Shown: positions 45,316 through 53,953 of the stretch, in pieces
Layout of the letters: the number at the start of each line of letters is the position of its first letter
How positions within the stretch are numbered: the first letter of the stretch is position 1
Source of the DNA: Thermodesulfovibrio sp.
GTDB lineage: Bacteria; Nitrospirota; Thermodesulfovibrionia; Thermodesulfovibrionales; Thermodesulfovibrionaceae
Direction of reading: 5' to 3'
Length of the DNA stretch: 64,000 bases
Assembly (NCBI GenBank): GCA_025057595.1
Contig: JANXBK010000003.1
Location: forward strand, 62,001-126,000
The notes under the pieces: generated by a model
The model's database searches: none
The model's input: the letters and a program-made list of their open reading frames with translations, nothing else
What the model was told of the DNA's origin: nothing
Made by a program: the position numbers and the translations under genes

Positions 45316-47925
45316 TTAGCTTATGTATTTTTTTGCAAAATCTATTTCTTCACTCTTTGAAAGAAGGCTTCCCTTTATTTTTTCCTTAAGTATAGCATCA
45401 AAAATCTCTCTGTATATTGGTCCTGGCTTAATACCTAACTTTTCCAAATCATGACCTGTTATCTGAGGTTTGATATCTTTAAGTTTTGTAAGATAGTGAG
45501 AAATGAGACGTCTTTGAGTCTCCTTTGCAAAAATCATCATCACTGCCAAAACTTCTAAACTTAGGGGTTTTAGTAAAAAGTAAACTTCTACAAGATCCTC
45601 TGAAATTAAGGACTTAAGTGCATTTTGAGCTACTATAAGCTCCTCTAATAATTTAGTTTTTATATGCTCAGGTGCATAAATTCTTTTGAGTAACTCTTCT
45701 CTTTCAGTGTCTTTAAGAGTCCAAAGAATTGACATAAGATATACAAATTCGTATTTAAAATCTCTTAAAAGAAGAAGTTTAACTGCTTGAACTGTTTCGT
45801 AAGCTTTAGATAATATTTTTTCGAGATCTTTTTCTTCTAATGAAGGATGTAGCACCTTGATTAAACCGTAATCTTTAAGTCTTTTTATTGAGTTATGAGG
45901 CAGAGTCTCTTTAAAAAGTAAAATGATCTCCTCATAAAGCCTTGGTCCTTTTAATTTATCAAAAATGCTCATTTTAACTGCAAGTTTTATAAGATTTTCG
46001 GTATGTTTTGATATTCTGAAGCCTAATTTTTCAGAAAATCTTACCGCTCTTATAGCTCTTGTTGGATCCTCTACAAAACTTAGGTTATGAAGTACCCTTA
46101 TTTTTTTATCCTTTATATCTCTCTGTCCACCAAAAAAATCTATCAGCAAACCAAATTCTTTTTTATTTAGTCTCACTGCCAACGCATTTATTGTGAAATC
46201 ACGTCTGTAAAGATCCTTTTTTATTGAAGAAGTTTCAACTTTAGGTAAGCTAGCTGGAGCTTCATAGTACTCTGTTCTTGCTGTAGCAATATCAATATAA
46301 AAAATCTGGGGTTCTCCATTTTTTTGAATTTCTTTTTGAATTTTTGCAGTAGCAAATCTCGCATGGGGAATTACTTTTCCGTCTATTCTTTTTGAAAGTT
46401 CGTATGCAAACTTTATTCCATCTCCCTCTATTACTATATCAATATCTGGGCTTGGTATTCTCATCAAAAGATCCCTAACTGAGCCACCAACAAGATATGC
46501 TCCGTAGCCAAGCTCATCTGCAACCTCACCTGAAAGCTTTAGTATACTGTAAAACTCCTCTGAAAAAAACTCTCTCATTAAGTTATTTACATTTCTTTTT
46601 AACTCTTCAAACTGCTGTTTTTGTTCAGAAATCTTAAGCTTTTTTATATGTTCTTCATAAAGATTTCTTAAAATATCAGTTCTTGTTATAACACCTATAA
46701 CTTTCTCATCTTTAAGTATTGGAACGAATCTCTGATTAAGCTCAACCATATTTTTTTCTATTTCTACCAAAGGAGTATCTTCTTCTGCTGTATATGCATC
46801 AGTTGTCGCGAAATCTCCAACTTTCGATTTATTTAATCCATGAAATATAGCTTTCTCTACAACTCCTCTCGTAATTATACCTATATATTTATCATCTTTT
46901 ATCACTGGCATCGCATTAATTCCATATCTTGTCATCATTTCTTCTACATCTTTTATAGTTTTATTCCATGTAACTGAGATTACAGGGGTAGTCATCAAGT
47001 CTTTTGCAACCTTTTGTTGTTTTATCTGCTCTTTTATAATCTTAAGCAGCTCATCAATCAATAAATTTACAGGAACTTCCCTAACTGTAGCACTTCCAGC
47101 TGCCCAATGTCCTCCACCTCCAAAATGAGTAAGAACTGAACTCACATCAAGTTGAGGTGTAGTACTTCTTCCAATAATTAAGTTTTTGTCCTCCATTGAA
47201 ATAATAAGAAACAGAGCATCAGTATCAATTATATCCATAACTTTGTGAGCGATATGAGATATATCTTGAGACTGTTCAAGACTACCGTGGCCTATGCTGA
47301 CTCTTATGTTGTTTATTAAATATTCTCTTAAAGAGTGAAGTAGCTCATTGAGTAAATATATCTCTTCTTGAGAAAGCTCCTCTTTTAAAAACTGAGAAAC
47401 GATATTTAAATTAGCTCCTTTTTTAAGTAAGTAGGATACTGCTTCAACATCCCTTGGAGTTGTTGTTGGAAAAAGTAAACATCCTGTCTCTTCATATATA
47501 CCAAGACATAAAAGTGTTGCTTCAATTGGATTTATTGTGATACCTTTTTTTTTAAAAATCTCTGTAAAAAGAGTAGATAAAGCTCCTATTTGCTGAAAAA
47601 TCTCAAAATCTGCTTTTATATCATCTTCTCCCTTAGGATGGTGATCGTAGATATGAATCTTTACACCCTTCTTTATGAATTGAGCACACTCACCAATTCT
47701 TTGAAAACTTCTTGTATCTACTACAATTAATGTTTTTACTTTTTCTTTATCTATTTCTCTTATTTTTTTTATCTCAAAGGGTTTAAAACTCTCATAAAAA
47801 AGCTTAACTCTCTTTTCCATCGAACCTGGTAAGACTACAAAAGCATCAGGATATAGCTTTTTAACTGCCATACATGAGGCTAATGCGTCGAAATCAGCAT
47901 TAAGATGAGTAGTTATAATTTGCAT
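45316..47925 (-). CDS. DHH-CBS-tRNA nucleotidyltransferase fusion (PcnB/CCA-adding family)
   Basis: The 869 residues combine a DHH/DHHA1 phosphoesterase module (about 1-300; THLNADFDALASC, VDTRSF, DHHPKGEDD, FGGGGHWAAGSA), two CBS domains (about 305-430) and a class II nucleotidyltransferase (about 460-869; LVGGSVRDLLM, SPDIDIVIEG, RRDFTINALAVRL, EDPTRAIRAVRF). The last part would add CCA or the final A to tRNA 3' ends; the CBS pair may bind adenosine nucleotides. No tRNA here encodes CCA, so such an activity is required. Fusions of this kind are known in delta-proteobacteria and thermophiles. The first 26 bases overlap the NrpR-like gene. Full CCA versus A-only addition cannot be decided by eye. 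Confidence 0.9.
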   Translation of the reverse strand: MQIITTHLNADFDALASCMAVKKLYPDAFVVLPGSMEKRVKLFYESFKPFEIKKIREIDKEKVKTLIVVDTRSFQRIGECAQFIKKGVKIHIYDHHPKGEDDIKADFEIFQQIGALSTLFTEIFKKKGITINPIEATLLCLGIYEETGCLLFPTTTPRDVEAVSYLLKKGANLNIVSQFLKEELSQEEIYLLNELLHSLREYLINNIRVSIGHGSLEQSQDISHIAHKVMDIIDTDALFLIISMEDKNLIIGRSTTPQLDVSSVLTHFGGGGHWAAGSATVREVPVNLLIDELLKIIKEQIKQQKVAKDLMTTPVISVTWNKTIKDVEEMMTRYGINAMPVIKDDKYIGIITRGVVEKAIFHGLNKSKVGDFATTDAYTAEEDTPLVEIEKNMVELNQRFVPILKDEKVIGVITRTDILRNLYEEHIKKLKISEQKQQFEELKRNVNNLMREFFSEEFYSILKLSGEVADELGYGAYLVGGSVRDLLMRIPSPDIDIVIEGDGIKFAYELSKRIDGKVIPHARFATAKIQKEIQKNGEPQIFYIDIATARTEYYEAPASLPKVETSSIKKDLYRRDFTINALAVRLNKKEFGLLIDFFGGQRDIKDKKIRVLHNLSFVEDPTRAIRAVRFSEKLGFRISKHTENLIKLAVKMSIFDKLKGPRLYEEIILLFKETLPHNSIKRLKDYGLIKVLHPSLEEKDLEKILSKAYETVQAVKLLLLRDFKYEFVYLMSILWTLKDTEREELLKRIYAPEHIKTKLLEELIVAQNALKSLISEDLVEVYFLLKPLSLEVLAVMMIFAKETQRRLISHYLTKLKDIKPQITGHDLEKLGIKPGPIYREIFDAILKEKIKGSLLSKSEEIDFAKKYIS

Positions 47926-48904
47926 TTACTCTACTTCTTGTTACTTCTAAAAACTCCACTAAAGAACTATATTCATAAAGTGTGGATATCGCTGAAGTAT
48001 AAGTTTGGATATTTGATTCTTCCAATGCTGCTATTGGATTAAGACCTCCTACAACTATTATACCTAATCTGTCTATACCTACTGGAATATCTAAAAGAGG
48101 CTGATTCGGTTCACCAAACATAAGAATTCCTCCAAGACTTCTTTTTTTCATCCTCTCATAAACTTCTTTAACTTTATCGAGACAAACTATTGGTATTTCC
48201 CTGAAGCTTGCAAGCACTCTACCATATCCGTTTTTTATAGCTCCAATAACATCTGTCATCTTACCTCTAATGAATATTTCAAGTGGGTCAAGAGAGGTGC
48301 CATCATAACTTATTAAAGCGGAGAATCTGTAAGGCTGTCCATCTCTAATCTCAAGAACACCTCCAAATCTTGACACTACAGGTATTCTATGTTTAAGTAA
48401 AATTGCATTAAGAGTAACGCTGCAGACAGTTCCGATGCATATATTGTTTTCTGGCACTATAATATTTTCTGTATCCTTATCAGTTAAAAGAATTCTACTA
48501 CTCATTATATATTCAGAATTAAAAACAGTTTCGAGAATCTTAACTGCTCTCTTTAGTTTGTTTTTTGGTATATAACTTATATTTAAAATAATCTTTCCTT
48601 TCATTGAGTCAAGATCAAAATCTGACAGATAACTCAAAGACTCTATTTTATTTATAATAAAGCCTACTTTCTCAACAGTGCTTACTGTTTCAAGCTCCTT
48701 TCTACCTCTCTCTGTTATTACTCTTCCTTCTTTTCCAAAAACTTTTGTAAATCCTTTCTCATCAAGAATTTTAAGATGATATCTAACAGTTCTCTCAGAC
48801 AGATTAACTCCGTACATTTTGAGCCTCTTGGCAATCTCTTTTGAACCTATTACTTTGTTCTCCTTAGAAAGAATTTTTAAAATTGAAAGAAGAGTTTTAT
48901 TCAT
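47900..48904 (-). CDS. NrpR-like transcriptional regulator (winged helix plus DUF128)
   Basis: NrpR represses nitrogen genes in methanogens in response to 2-oxoglutarate; bacterial relatives are little studied. The 334 residues have an N-terminal winged helix (about 1-70; SKEIAKRLKMYGVNLSERTV) and a single NrpR effector domain (about 80-325; NNICIGTVCSVTLNAILLK, RFGGVLEI, GRVLASFREIP, GLNPIAALEE). Archaeal NrpR often has two effector domains; this has one. A TGTTATAAT extended -10 (48930-48938) and AGGAGG precede it. It faces lctP across about 100 bases, so lactate uptake is a plausible target. Confidence 0.85.
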   Translation of the reverse strand: MNKTLLSILKILSKENKVIGSKEIAKRLKMYGVNLSERTVRYHLKILDEKGFTKVFGKEGRVITERGRKELETVSTVEKVGFIINKIESLSYLSDFDLDSMKGKIILNISYIPKNKLKRAVKILETVFNSEYIMSSRILLTDKDTENIIVPENNICIGTVCSVTLNAILLKHRIPVVSRFGGVLEIRDGQPYRFSALISYDGTSLDPLEIFIRGKMTDVIGAIKNGYGRVLASFREIPIVCLDKVKEVYERMKKRSLGGILMFGEPNQPLLDIPVGIDRLGIIVVGGLNPIAALEESNIQTYTSAISTLYEYSSLVEFLEVTRSRVNANYNYSS

Positions 48905-48929
48905 CTAAGCCTCCTAATGTCTATTTGAA

Positions 48930-48938
48930 ATTATAACA
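48930..48938 (-). promoter_or_regulatory. Extended -10 promoter for the NrpR-like gene
   Basis: TGTTATAAT on the minus strand matches TGnTATAAT exactly, 25 bases before the ATG and ahead of an AGGAGG Shine-Dalgarno. It lies just upstream of the divergent lctP -35. Confidence 0.5.
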
Positions 48939-48941
48939 TGA

Positions 48942-48970
48942 TTGATTTTTTACAAAAAACTATATAAAAT
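48942..48970 (+). promoter_or_regulatory. Promoter for lctP
   Basis: TTGATT (48942-48947), 17-base spacer, TAAAAT (48965-48970). The leader is about 30 bases with a GGAGG Shine-Dalgarno before the ATG at 49008. The two divergent promoters are adjacent, so one bound regulator could control both. Confidence 0.5.
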
Positions 48971-49007
48971 ATAAAACTTTTTTTAATCCAACTTTGGAGG
49001 CAGATTA

Positions 49008-50600
49008 ATGGATTTCTTCTTATCACTTCTTCCAATAATTACTGTTCTCATAGGAATGCTTATATTTCAGCGCTCAGGAACTTTTGTTTCTGTGATAGGT
49101 TGGAGTCTTACTATGGTTCTTTCCGTGTATTACTTTAAGACTCCTTGGGAAGTAGCATGGGGAGCAACTGTTGTCGGAGTTGTAAAGGCTTTTGGAATCA
49201 CTTTTGCGGTGATTTTTACAATGTTTCTCATATTTTTAATGAGAGAGACAGGAGCTTTAAAAAAAATTATTGATTATATCAAAGAAGTTGCAAAAACAAA
49301 AGAAGAACAGACACTCTTTATCGGAATGGGCTTTGGCTCTCTCAGTACAGCTCTCGGAATGGTAACACCTGCAATGTTTCCGCCTATTTTTCTTCTTCTT
49401 GGCTTCTCTCCAATAGCAGCAATAGGAGTCAGCATTCTCTGTTATGATCCTCTTACATCTTTTGCTCTTTTTACAATTCCTCTTACTTTACCTTCAAAAG
49501 TTGCTCTATCCTTTGGCATAAAACCTCCAGGTATTGCAACTTTAGATGAGTTTATATGGGATTTTACTTTTAAAGTTACTGTTTTTTTACCAATAATCTC
49601 TGTACTTTTTGCCTTTCTTATGCTTAATGTAGTTGGAGGCAAGGAGGCTATTAAAAGAAATTGGAAAGCTGGAGTATTATCTGGTCTTGTTCTGTCTGGC
49701 TCTGCTTTATTAATAGCTTGGTTAAGAATTTTACCTGTTGAAATAATAGGAGTTGTAGCAGGAATCCTTACTATGTTAACTGTTTACTTTATATACAGAG
49801 AAGGCAATTCAACTAAAAGGATTAGTAAATCTTTCTTTAGTAAAGATATATTTACGGCTTGTTTGCCCTTTGTTTTACTTATATGTATCTCTCTCATAGT
49901 GAATATTCCCTATATAAAGACAGAATTAGAAAATATTCTGGGACAGGCAGAAGTGGTAAGAATAATAGCTGACAAAAAAGAAGACCTAAACATTCTTGGA
50001 AATGTCTGGTTTTGGATAATGATGGTTTCTTTTATTTCGCTATTTATTCTTAAACCGACACCTAAACAGCTTTCAAAAGTAGTAAAGATGTGGCTTCAAA
50101 GAATTTGGGGACCATTTCTTGCATACTCTTTGTTTTTCTCTGTTGCATTTATAATGGCTTGGTCAGCGATGGAAGTAGTAGATGGAAAACTTGTTCCTTC
50201 TCAATACTTTACTCAATATAATATGGACAGAATCATTGGAATTACTCTTGCAAATATTTTTGGATCTACTTATCCATTTATAGCACCTTTCCTTGGACTA
50301 TTTGGTGCTTTTGTTGGAGGAAGTGAGACAGCTTCAAATGTTTTATTTGCAAAGATTCAATGGGAAGCAACTATTTCTACAGTTGGAGCAGAGGCTTTTA
50401 TGTGGATTTATGCAGTTCATGCTGTTGGTGGCGGAATAGCATCAGCAATTACTCCATCAAAAATTACGAATGCAGCAGCCACAATAGGTGTAGGTGGTAA
50501 AGAGGAAGCTAAATTTATAAAAGCTGTTTTACTACCTATACTGCTTATGTGTGCCATAACCGGAGTTATGGTAATGGCGATTATTTATCTTTTTAAATAG
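49008..50600 (+). CDS. lctP: L-lactate permease, LctP family
   Basis: LctP proteins import lactate (and glycolate) with protons. The 530 residues contain about 12-14 hydrophobic helices, the family-typical beginning (LLPIITVLIGMLIF), GMGFGSLSTALGMVTPAMFPPI, and a C-terminal GLFGAFVGGSETASNVLF motif followed by AITPSKITNAAATIGVGGKE. Length is close to the usual 540-560. Lactate is a classic electron donor for sulfate reducers. Lactate dehydrogenase genes are not in the window. Its 3' end overlaps the convergent DUF2148 gene by 8 bases. Confidence 0.93.
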   Translation: MDFFLSLLPIITVLIGMLIFQRSGTFVSVIGWSLTMVLSVYYFKTPWEVAWGATVVGVVKAFGITFAVIFTMFLIFLMRETGALKKIIDYIKEVAKTKEEQTLFIGMGFGSLSTALGMVTPAMFPPIFLLLGFSPIAAIGVSILCYDPLTSFALFTIPLTLPSKVALSFGIKPPGIATLDEFIWDFTFKVTVFLPIISVLFAFLMLNVVGGKEAIKRNWKAGVLSGLVLSGSALLIAWLRILPVEIIGVVAGILTMLTVYFIYREGNSTKRISKSFFSKDIFTACLPFVLLICISLIVNIPYIKTELENILGQAEVVRIIADKKEDLNILGNVWFWIMMVSFISLFILKPTPKQLSKVVKMWLQRIWGPFLAYSLFFSVAFIMAWSAMEVVDGKLVPSQYFTQYNMDRIIGITLANIFGSTYPFIAPFLGLFGAFVGGSETASNVLFAKIQWEATISTVGAEAFMWIYAVHAVGGGIASAITPSKITNAAATIGVGGKEEAKFIKAVLLPILLMCAITGVMVMAIIYLFK

Positions 50601-51138
50601 GTTTTCTATCAAAGAAGATATTCTTACCCTTTACACTTAATGGAATACCAAGAACTATCTGTGCATCAATAATTCTAAGCTTTTTTGCTGCAACTCCTAC
50701 TGAGTACATAACTCTGTTGTCAACTCCTAACTCTTTTGCAACAGAAACTAAGGAGCCTACAGCAATACCAAAATCTATAACCCTAATTGTGCATACGGGG
50801 CCTACATAATCAATACCATGTGGCTTTTGGTTAAGAATACTATTACAATCATATCCACAGGCACCACAGTTTACTCCAGCTGGCATTTTAAAATTAAGCC
50901 CAATAAGTATTAAAGCCTCTGCATCCCTTATATTCTGGGCATCTCTTATGAAAAACCTGTAAGCATCACCTCTTTCACCAATAGCCTCCATCTGCTTAGC
51001 TATAGCTTCTTTTTCCTCTGGACTAACAATCCCCGTAACAATCTCATCAACTCCCTTTGCCTTTGGTGCTGTTCTTGCCGAGATTAACATCAATTTAGCA
51101 ACAGTTTCAATAACTTCCTTTTCTGGATTAAGCTGCAT
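50593..51138 (-). CDS. DUF2148 ferredoxin-domain protein
   Basis: Function unknown. The 181 residues fit the DUF2148 family, with a cysteine-rich GVNCGACGYDCNSI segment (about residues 95-108) that could hold an iron-sulfur cluster, and an ISARTAPKAKGVDEI N-terminal motif like flavin-binding regions of small nitroreductase-type proteins. The reading frame stays open 69 codons further upstream, but a GGGAGG Shine-Dalgarno sits just before the ATG at 51138, and the extension is hydrophobic nonsense running over uvrA. It is probably a redox protein of anaerobic metabolism. Confidence 0.82.
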   Translation of the reverse strand: MQLNPEKEVIETVAKLMLISARTAPKAKGVDEIVTGIVSPEEKEAIAKQMEAIGERGDAYRFFIRDAQNIRDAEALILIGLNFKMPAGVNCGACGYDCNSILNQKPHGIDYVGPVCTIRVIDFGIAVGSLVSVAKELGVDNRVMYSVGVAAKKLRIIDAQIVLGIPLSVKGKNIFFDRKPI

Positions 51139-51196
51139 TTTAACCTCCCGATGATTAATGTTGATTAAATATTTTATCATACGGTTACAATAAAGG

Positions 51197-53953
51197 ATGG
51201 ACAAAATTGAAGAAAAAAACTTTCTCACTATTAAAGGCGCAAGACAAAATAATCTAAGGAATATAGACCTTAATATTCCCCATAATAAACTTACGGTTAT
51301 AACGGGAATATCAGGCTCTGGTAAGTCATCTCTTGCTTTTGACACAATTTATGCAGAAGGACAATGGAGATTTATTGAGTGTATGTCAAGTTATGCAAGA
51401 GTTTTCATTGAAAAGCTACCAAGACCGGAAGTAGATTTAATAGATAATCTAAGACCTACAATAGCTCTTGAACAAAGAAATCCTATAAAGGGGTCTCGGG
51501 CTACTGTTGGAACTCACTCTGAGATTTATGATTATCTTAGGATTCTTTTTTCAAAGATAGCAAAACCTATTTGTCCAGAATGTAAAGTTGAGATTAAAGC
51601 ATGGAGTCCTTCTGATGTGGTTGAAGAACTTATTAAAAATTATAAAGAAAAAAGAGCTTTTATAATGTTTGAAAGCAACCAAACTCCTAAGAGACTTATT
51701 CAGCAAGGTTTTTCAAAGATTTTTATCTTTAATAAAGGGCTGCCTGAGGTGAGAGAGCTTTCAGAGATGTCTCAAAGAGAAGAAAAAAAACTAATTATCG
51801 CTGACCGGTTAAAGTTAATAGAAAGAGAAAGAATCTCAGACTCTGTTGAGCTTTCTTTCAGAATGGGTGAAGTCAAAGTTTATATTGTAAATGACAATAT
51901 TTTACTTAACTTTCCAAAAGAACAGATTTGTCCAGTATGTGGAGTTAAAACTCCTGAGGTCTCTCCTCTTCTTTTCTCCTTTAATCATCCTCAAGGAGCT
52001 TGCCCAGAGTGTAAAGGATTTGGATATACATTAGTTTACGATGAAGATCTAATCATTCCCGACAAAGAGCTTTCTTGTGCAGAGGGAGCTGTTGAGATAT
52101 GGGAAAGACCCTCACTTAGATGGTGGAAACAGCAAATGCTCAAGGGGTTAAAATTGTCAGGTGTTAACATTAATACTCCCTATAAACTACTTTCTCAAGA
52201 ACACAGAAAATTAATTTTCACTGGAAATCAATATTTTTATGGAGTTAATGATTTTCTTGAAGAGCTTGAAAGAAAAAGATATAAAGTTCATGTTCGTATA
52301 TTTCTCTCAAAAATAAGAAAGCCCTATTTATGTCCTAAATGTAAGGGTAAAAGACTAAATGATTTAGCCTTAATGTTTAAAATTAATGGATACGATATAG
52401 GTGATTTAAACTTTATGTCAATTAGGGAACTTAAAAGTTGGTTTAACTCGTTGGTGCTGTCTTCAGAAGAAAGAGAAATAGCACAAGAGGCAATTAGACA
52501 GATAGTTACAAAGCTTGATTTTCTTGAAAAAGTAGGAGTTGGCTACTTAACACTTAACAGACAAATTAAAACACTTTCTGGTGGAGAATACCAAAGAGTA
52601 AATATCTCTAATCAACTTTCAAATAAGCTTACTGCAACACTTTACATACTTGATGAGCCTACAGTTGGACTTCATCCAGTGGATACAAAGAAAATAATAA
52701 AAGTTCTAAAAGAACTTACAGAGTATGGCAATACAGTTATAGTTGTTGAACATGACAGAGATGTTATATCACAAGCTGACTGGATTGTTGAGCTTGGACC
52801 AGGAGGAGGAAAAGAAGGAGGAAAAGTAGTTTTCTCAGGTGAGATCAAGGATTTTTTAAAAATTGAATCTCCTACATCAAAATATGTTAAGGGAGCTGAA
52901 AAAATAAATCCAAATTTTACTAAAAAGGTATTTAAAGATTTTATTACAGTTGAATCTGCAAAAGGACATAACTTAAAAAGTATAACTGTGCGTTTTCCAC
53001 TAAATGCATTAACAGTAGTTACTGGTGTTTCTGGCTCAGGTAAAAGCTCTCTCGTTGTAGATACTCTTTATAAAGCATTAAGCTACCATCTTGGGCTTGA
53101 CAATCAGACTCCTTTACCTTATGAAAAAATAGAAGGTTTAAATAATATTAAAACAGTAAAACTAATTGATCAGTCACCTATAGGAAGGACACCCAAATCA
53201 ATACCAGTTACTTATCTTGAAATTTATAATAAAATTAGAGAAATCTATGGCTCCCAAAGAGAGGCAAAACTAAAGGGATTCAGCCCTGGACATTTCTCCT
53301 TAAATAGTTCTTTAGGTTATTGTCCTGCCTGTAAAGGTGAGGGATTTATAAGGATTCAGATGTATTTTTTTGAGGATATCTTCTTACAATGTGAGGATTG
53401 TGAAGGAAAGAGATTTAAAAAAGAGATTTTAGATGTAACCTATAAAGGCAAAAACATTCATGAGGTATTATCTATGAGTTTTGATGAAGCCTACGAGTTT
53501 TTCTCTGATGAACCAGCTTTAAGCCAAAAAATATCTTTAGTCAAAGAGCTTGGATTGGGGTATCTTCAACTAGGACAACCTGCTACAACACTTTCTGGAG
53601 GAGAAGCACAAAGAATAAAGATATGTGCTGAGATAATTAATACTATTACATCAAAAAGTAGACAGTCCTTAAAGGGATTTGTTTATATTCTTGATGAGCC
53701 AACAGTGGGACTTCATTATGAAGATGTTAAAAAGTTTATCAAAGTGATTAAAAAACTTATAGATAAGTCAGCAACAGTAATAGTAATTGAGCATAATCCT
53801 GATGTTATACTTCAAGCTGACTGGATCATAGATTTAGGCCCTGATGGAGGAGAAGAAGGAGGCTACCTCATCTATGAAGGTAGCCTCGATGATTTTATGA
53901 AAGTTAAAAAATCCTGCACTGCGAAATATTTAAAGGAGTATCTAAAATCTTAA
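51197..53953 (+). CDS. uvrA: Excinuclease ABC subunit A
   Basis: UvrA is the damage-recognition ATPase of nucleotide excision repair. The 918 residues hold two ABC modules: Walker A GISGSGKSSL (near 37) and GVSGSGKSSL (near 614), signatures LSGGEYQRV and LSGGEAQRI, and zinc fingers at CPVC...CPEC (near 245-275) and CPAC...CEDC (near 713-735). Slightly shorter than E. coli UvrA (940). AAAGG lies directly against the ATG, too close to act as a Shine-Dalgarno, and TACAAT (51186-51191) ends 5 bases upstream, so a leaderless start is possible. No LexA box is evident. Confidence 0.97.
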   Translation: MDKIEEKNFLTIKGARQNNLRNIDLNIPHNKLTVITGISGSGKSSLAFDTIYAEGQWRFIECMSSYARVFIEKLPRPEVDLIDNLRPTIALEQRNPIKGSRATVGTHSEIYDYLRILFSKIAKPICPECKVEIKAWSPSDVVEELIKNYKEKRAFIMFESNQTPKRLIQQGFSKIFIFNKGLPEVRELSEMSQREEKKLIIADRLKLIERERISDSVELSFRMGEVKVYIVNDNILLNFPKEQICPVCGVKTPEVSPLLFSFNHPQGACPECKGFGYTLVYDEDLIIPDKELSCAEGAVEIWERPSLRWWKQQMLKGLKLSGVNINTPYKLLSQEHRKLIFTGNQYFYGVNDFLEELERKRYKVHVRIFLSKIRKPYLCPKCKGKRLNDLALMFKINGYDIGDLNFMSIRELKSWFNSLVLSSEEREIAQEAIRQIVTKLDFLEKVGVGYLTLNRQIKTLSGGEYQRVNISNQLSNKLTATLYILDEPTVGLHPVDTKKIIKVLKELTEYGNTVIVVEHDRDVISQADWIVELGPGGGKEGGKVVFSGEIKDFLKIESPTSKYVKGAEKINPNFTKKVFKDFITVESAKGHNLKSITVRFPLNALTVVTGVSGSGKSSLVVDTLYKALSYHLGLDNQTPLPYEKIEGLNNIKTVKLIDQSPIGRTPKSIPVTYLEIYNKIREIYGSQREAKLKGFSPGHFSLNSSLGYCPACKGEGFIRIQMYFFEDIFLQCEDCEGKRFKKEILDVTYKGKNIHEVLSMSFDEAYEFFSDEPALSQKISLVKELGLGYLQLGQPATTLSGGEAQRIKICAEIINTITSKSRQSLKGFVYILDEPTVGLHYEDVKKFIKVIKKLIDKSATVIVIEHNPDVILQADWIIDLGPDGGEEGGYLIYEGSLDDFMKVKKSCTAKYLKEYLKS
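53859..53887. repeat. 10-bp inverted repeat inside the uvrA 3' end
   Basis: GAGGCTACCT (53859-53868) pairs with AGGTAGCCTC (53878-53887) around 9 bases. It is coding in uvrA. On the minus strand it lies 55 bases past the end of the eRF1-like gene, but no T-run follows, so a terminator role is unproven. Confidence 0.4.

Noticed and set aside
48905-49007. Archaeal NrpR operator (GGAA-N6-TTCC) between the NrpR-like gene and lctP
   Set aside because: No such sequence is present in the gap.
50593-51345. Longer 250-residue version of the DUF2148 protein starting at 51345
   Set aside because: The extra 69 codons overlap uvrA, are hydrophobic without family similarity, and a good Shine-Dalgarno precedes the ATG at 51138.
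53859-53887. Hairpin in uvrA as terminator for the eRF1-like gene
   Set aside because: No T-run follows on the minus strand and the sequence is coding; listed only as a repeat.
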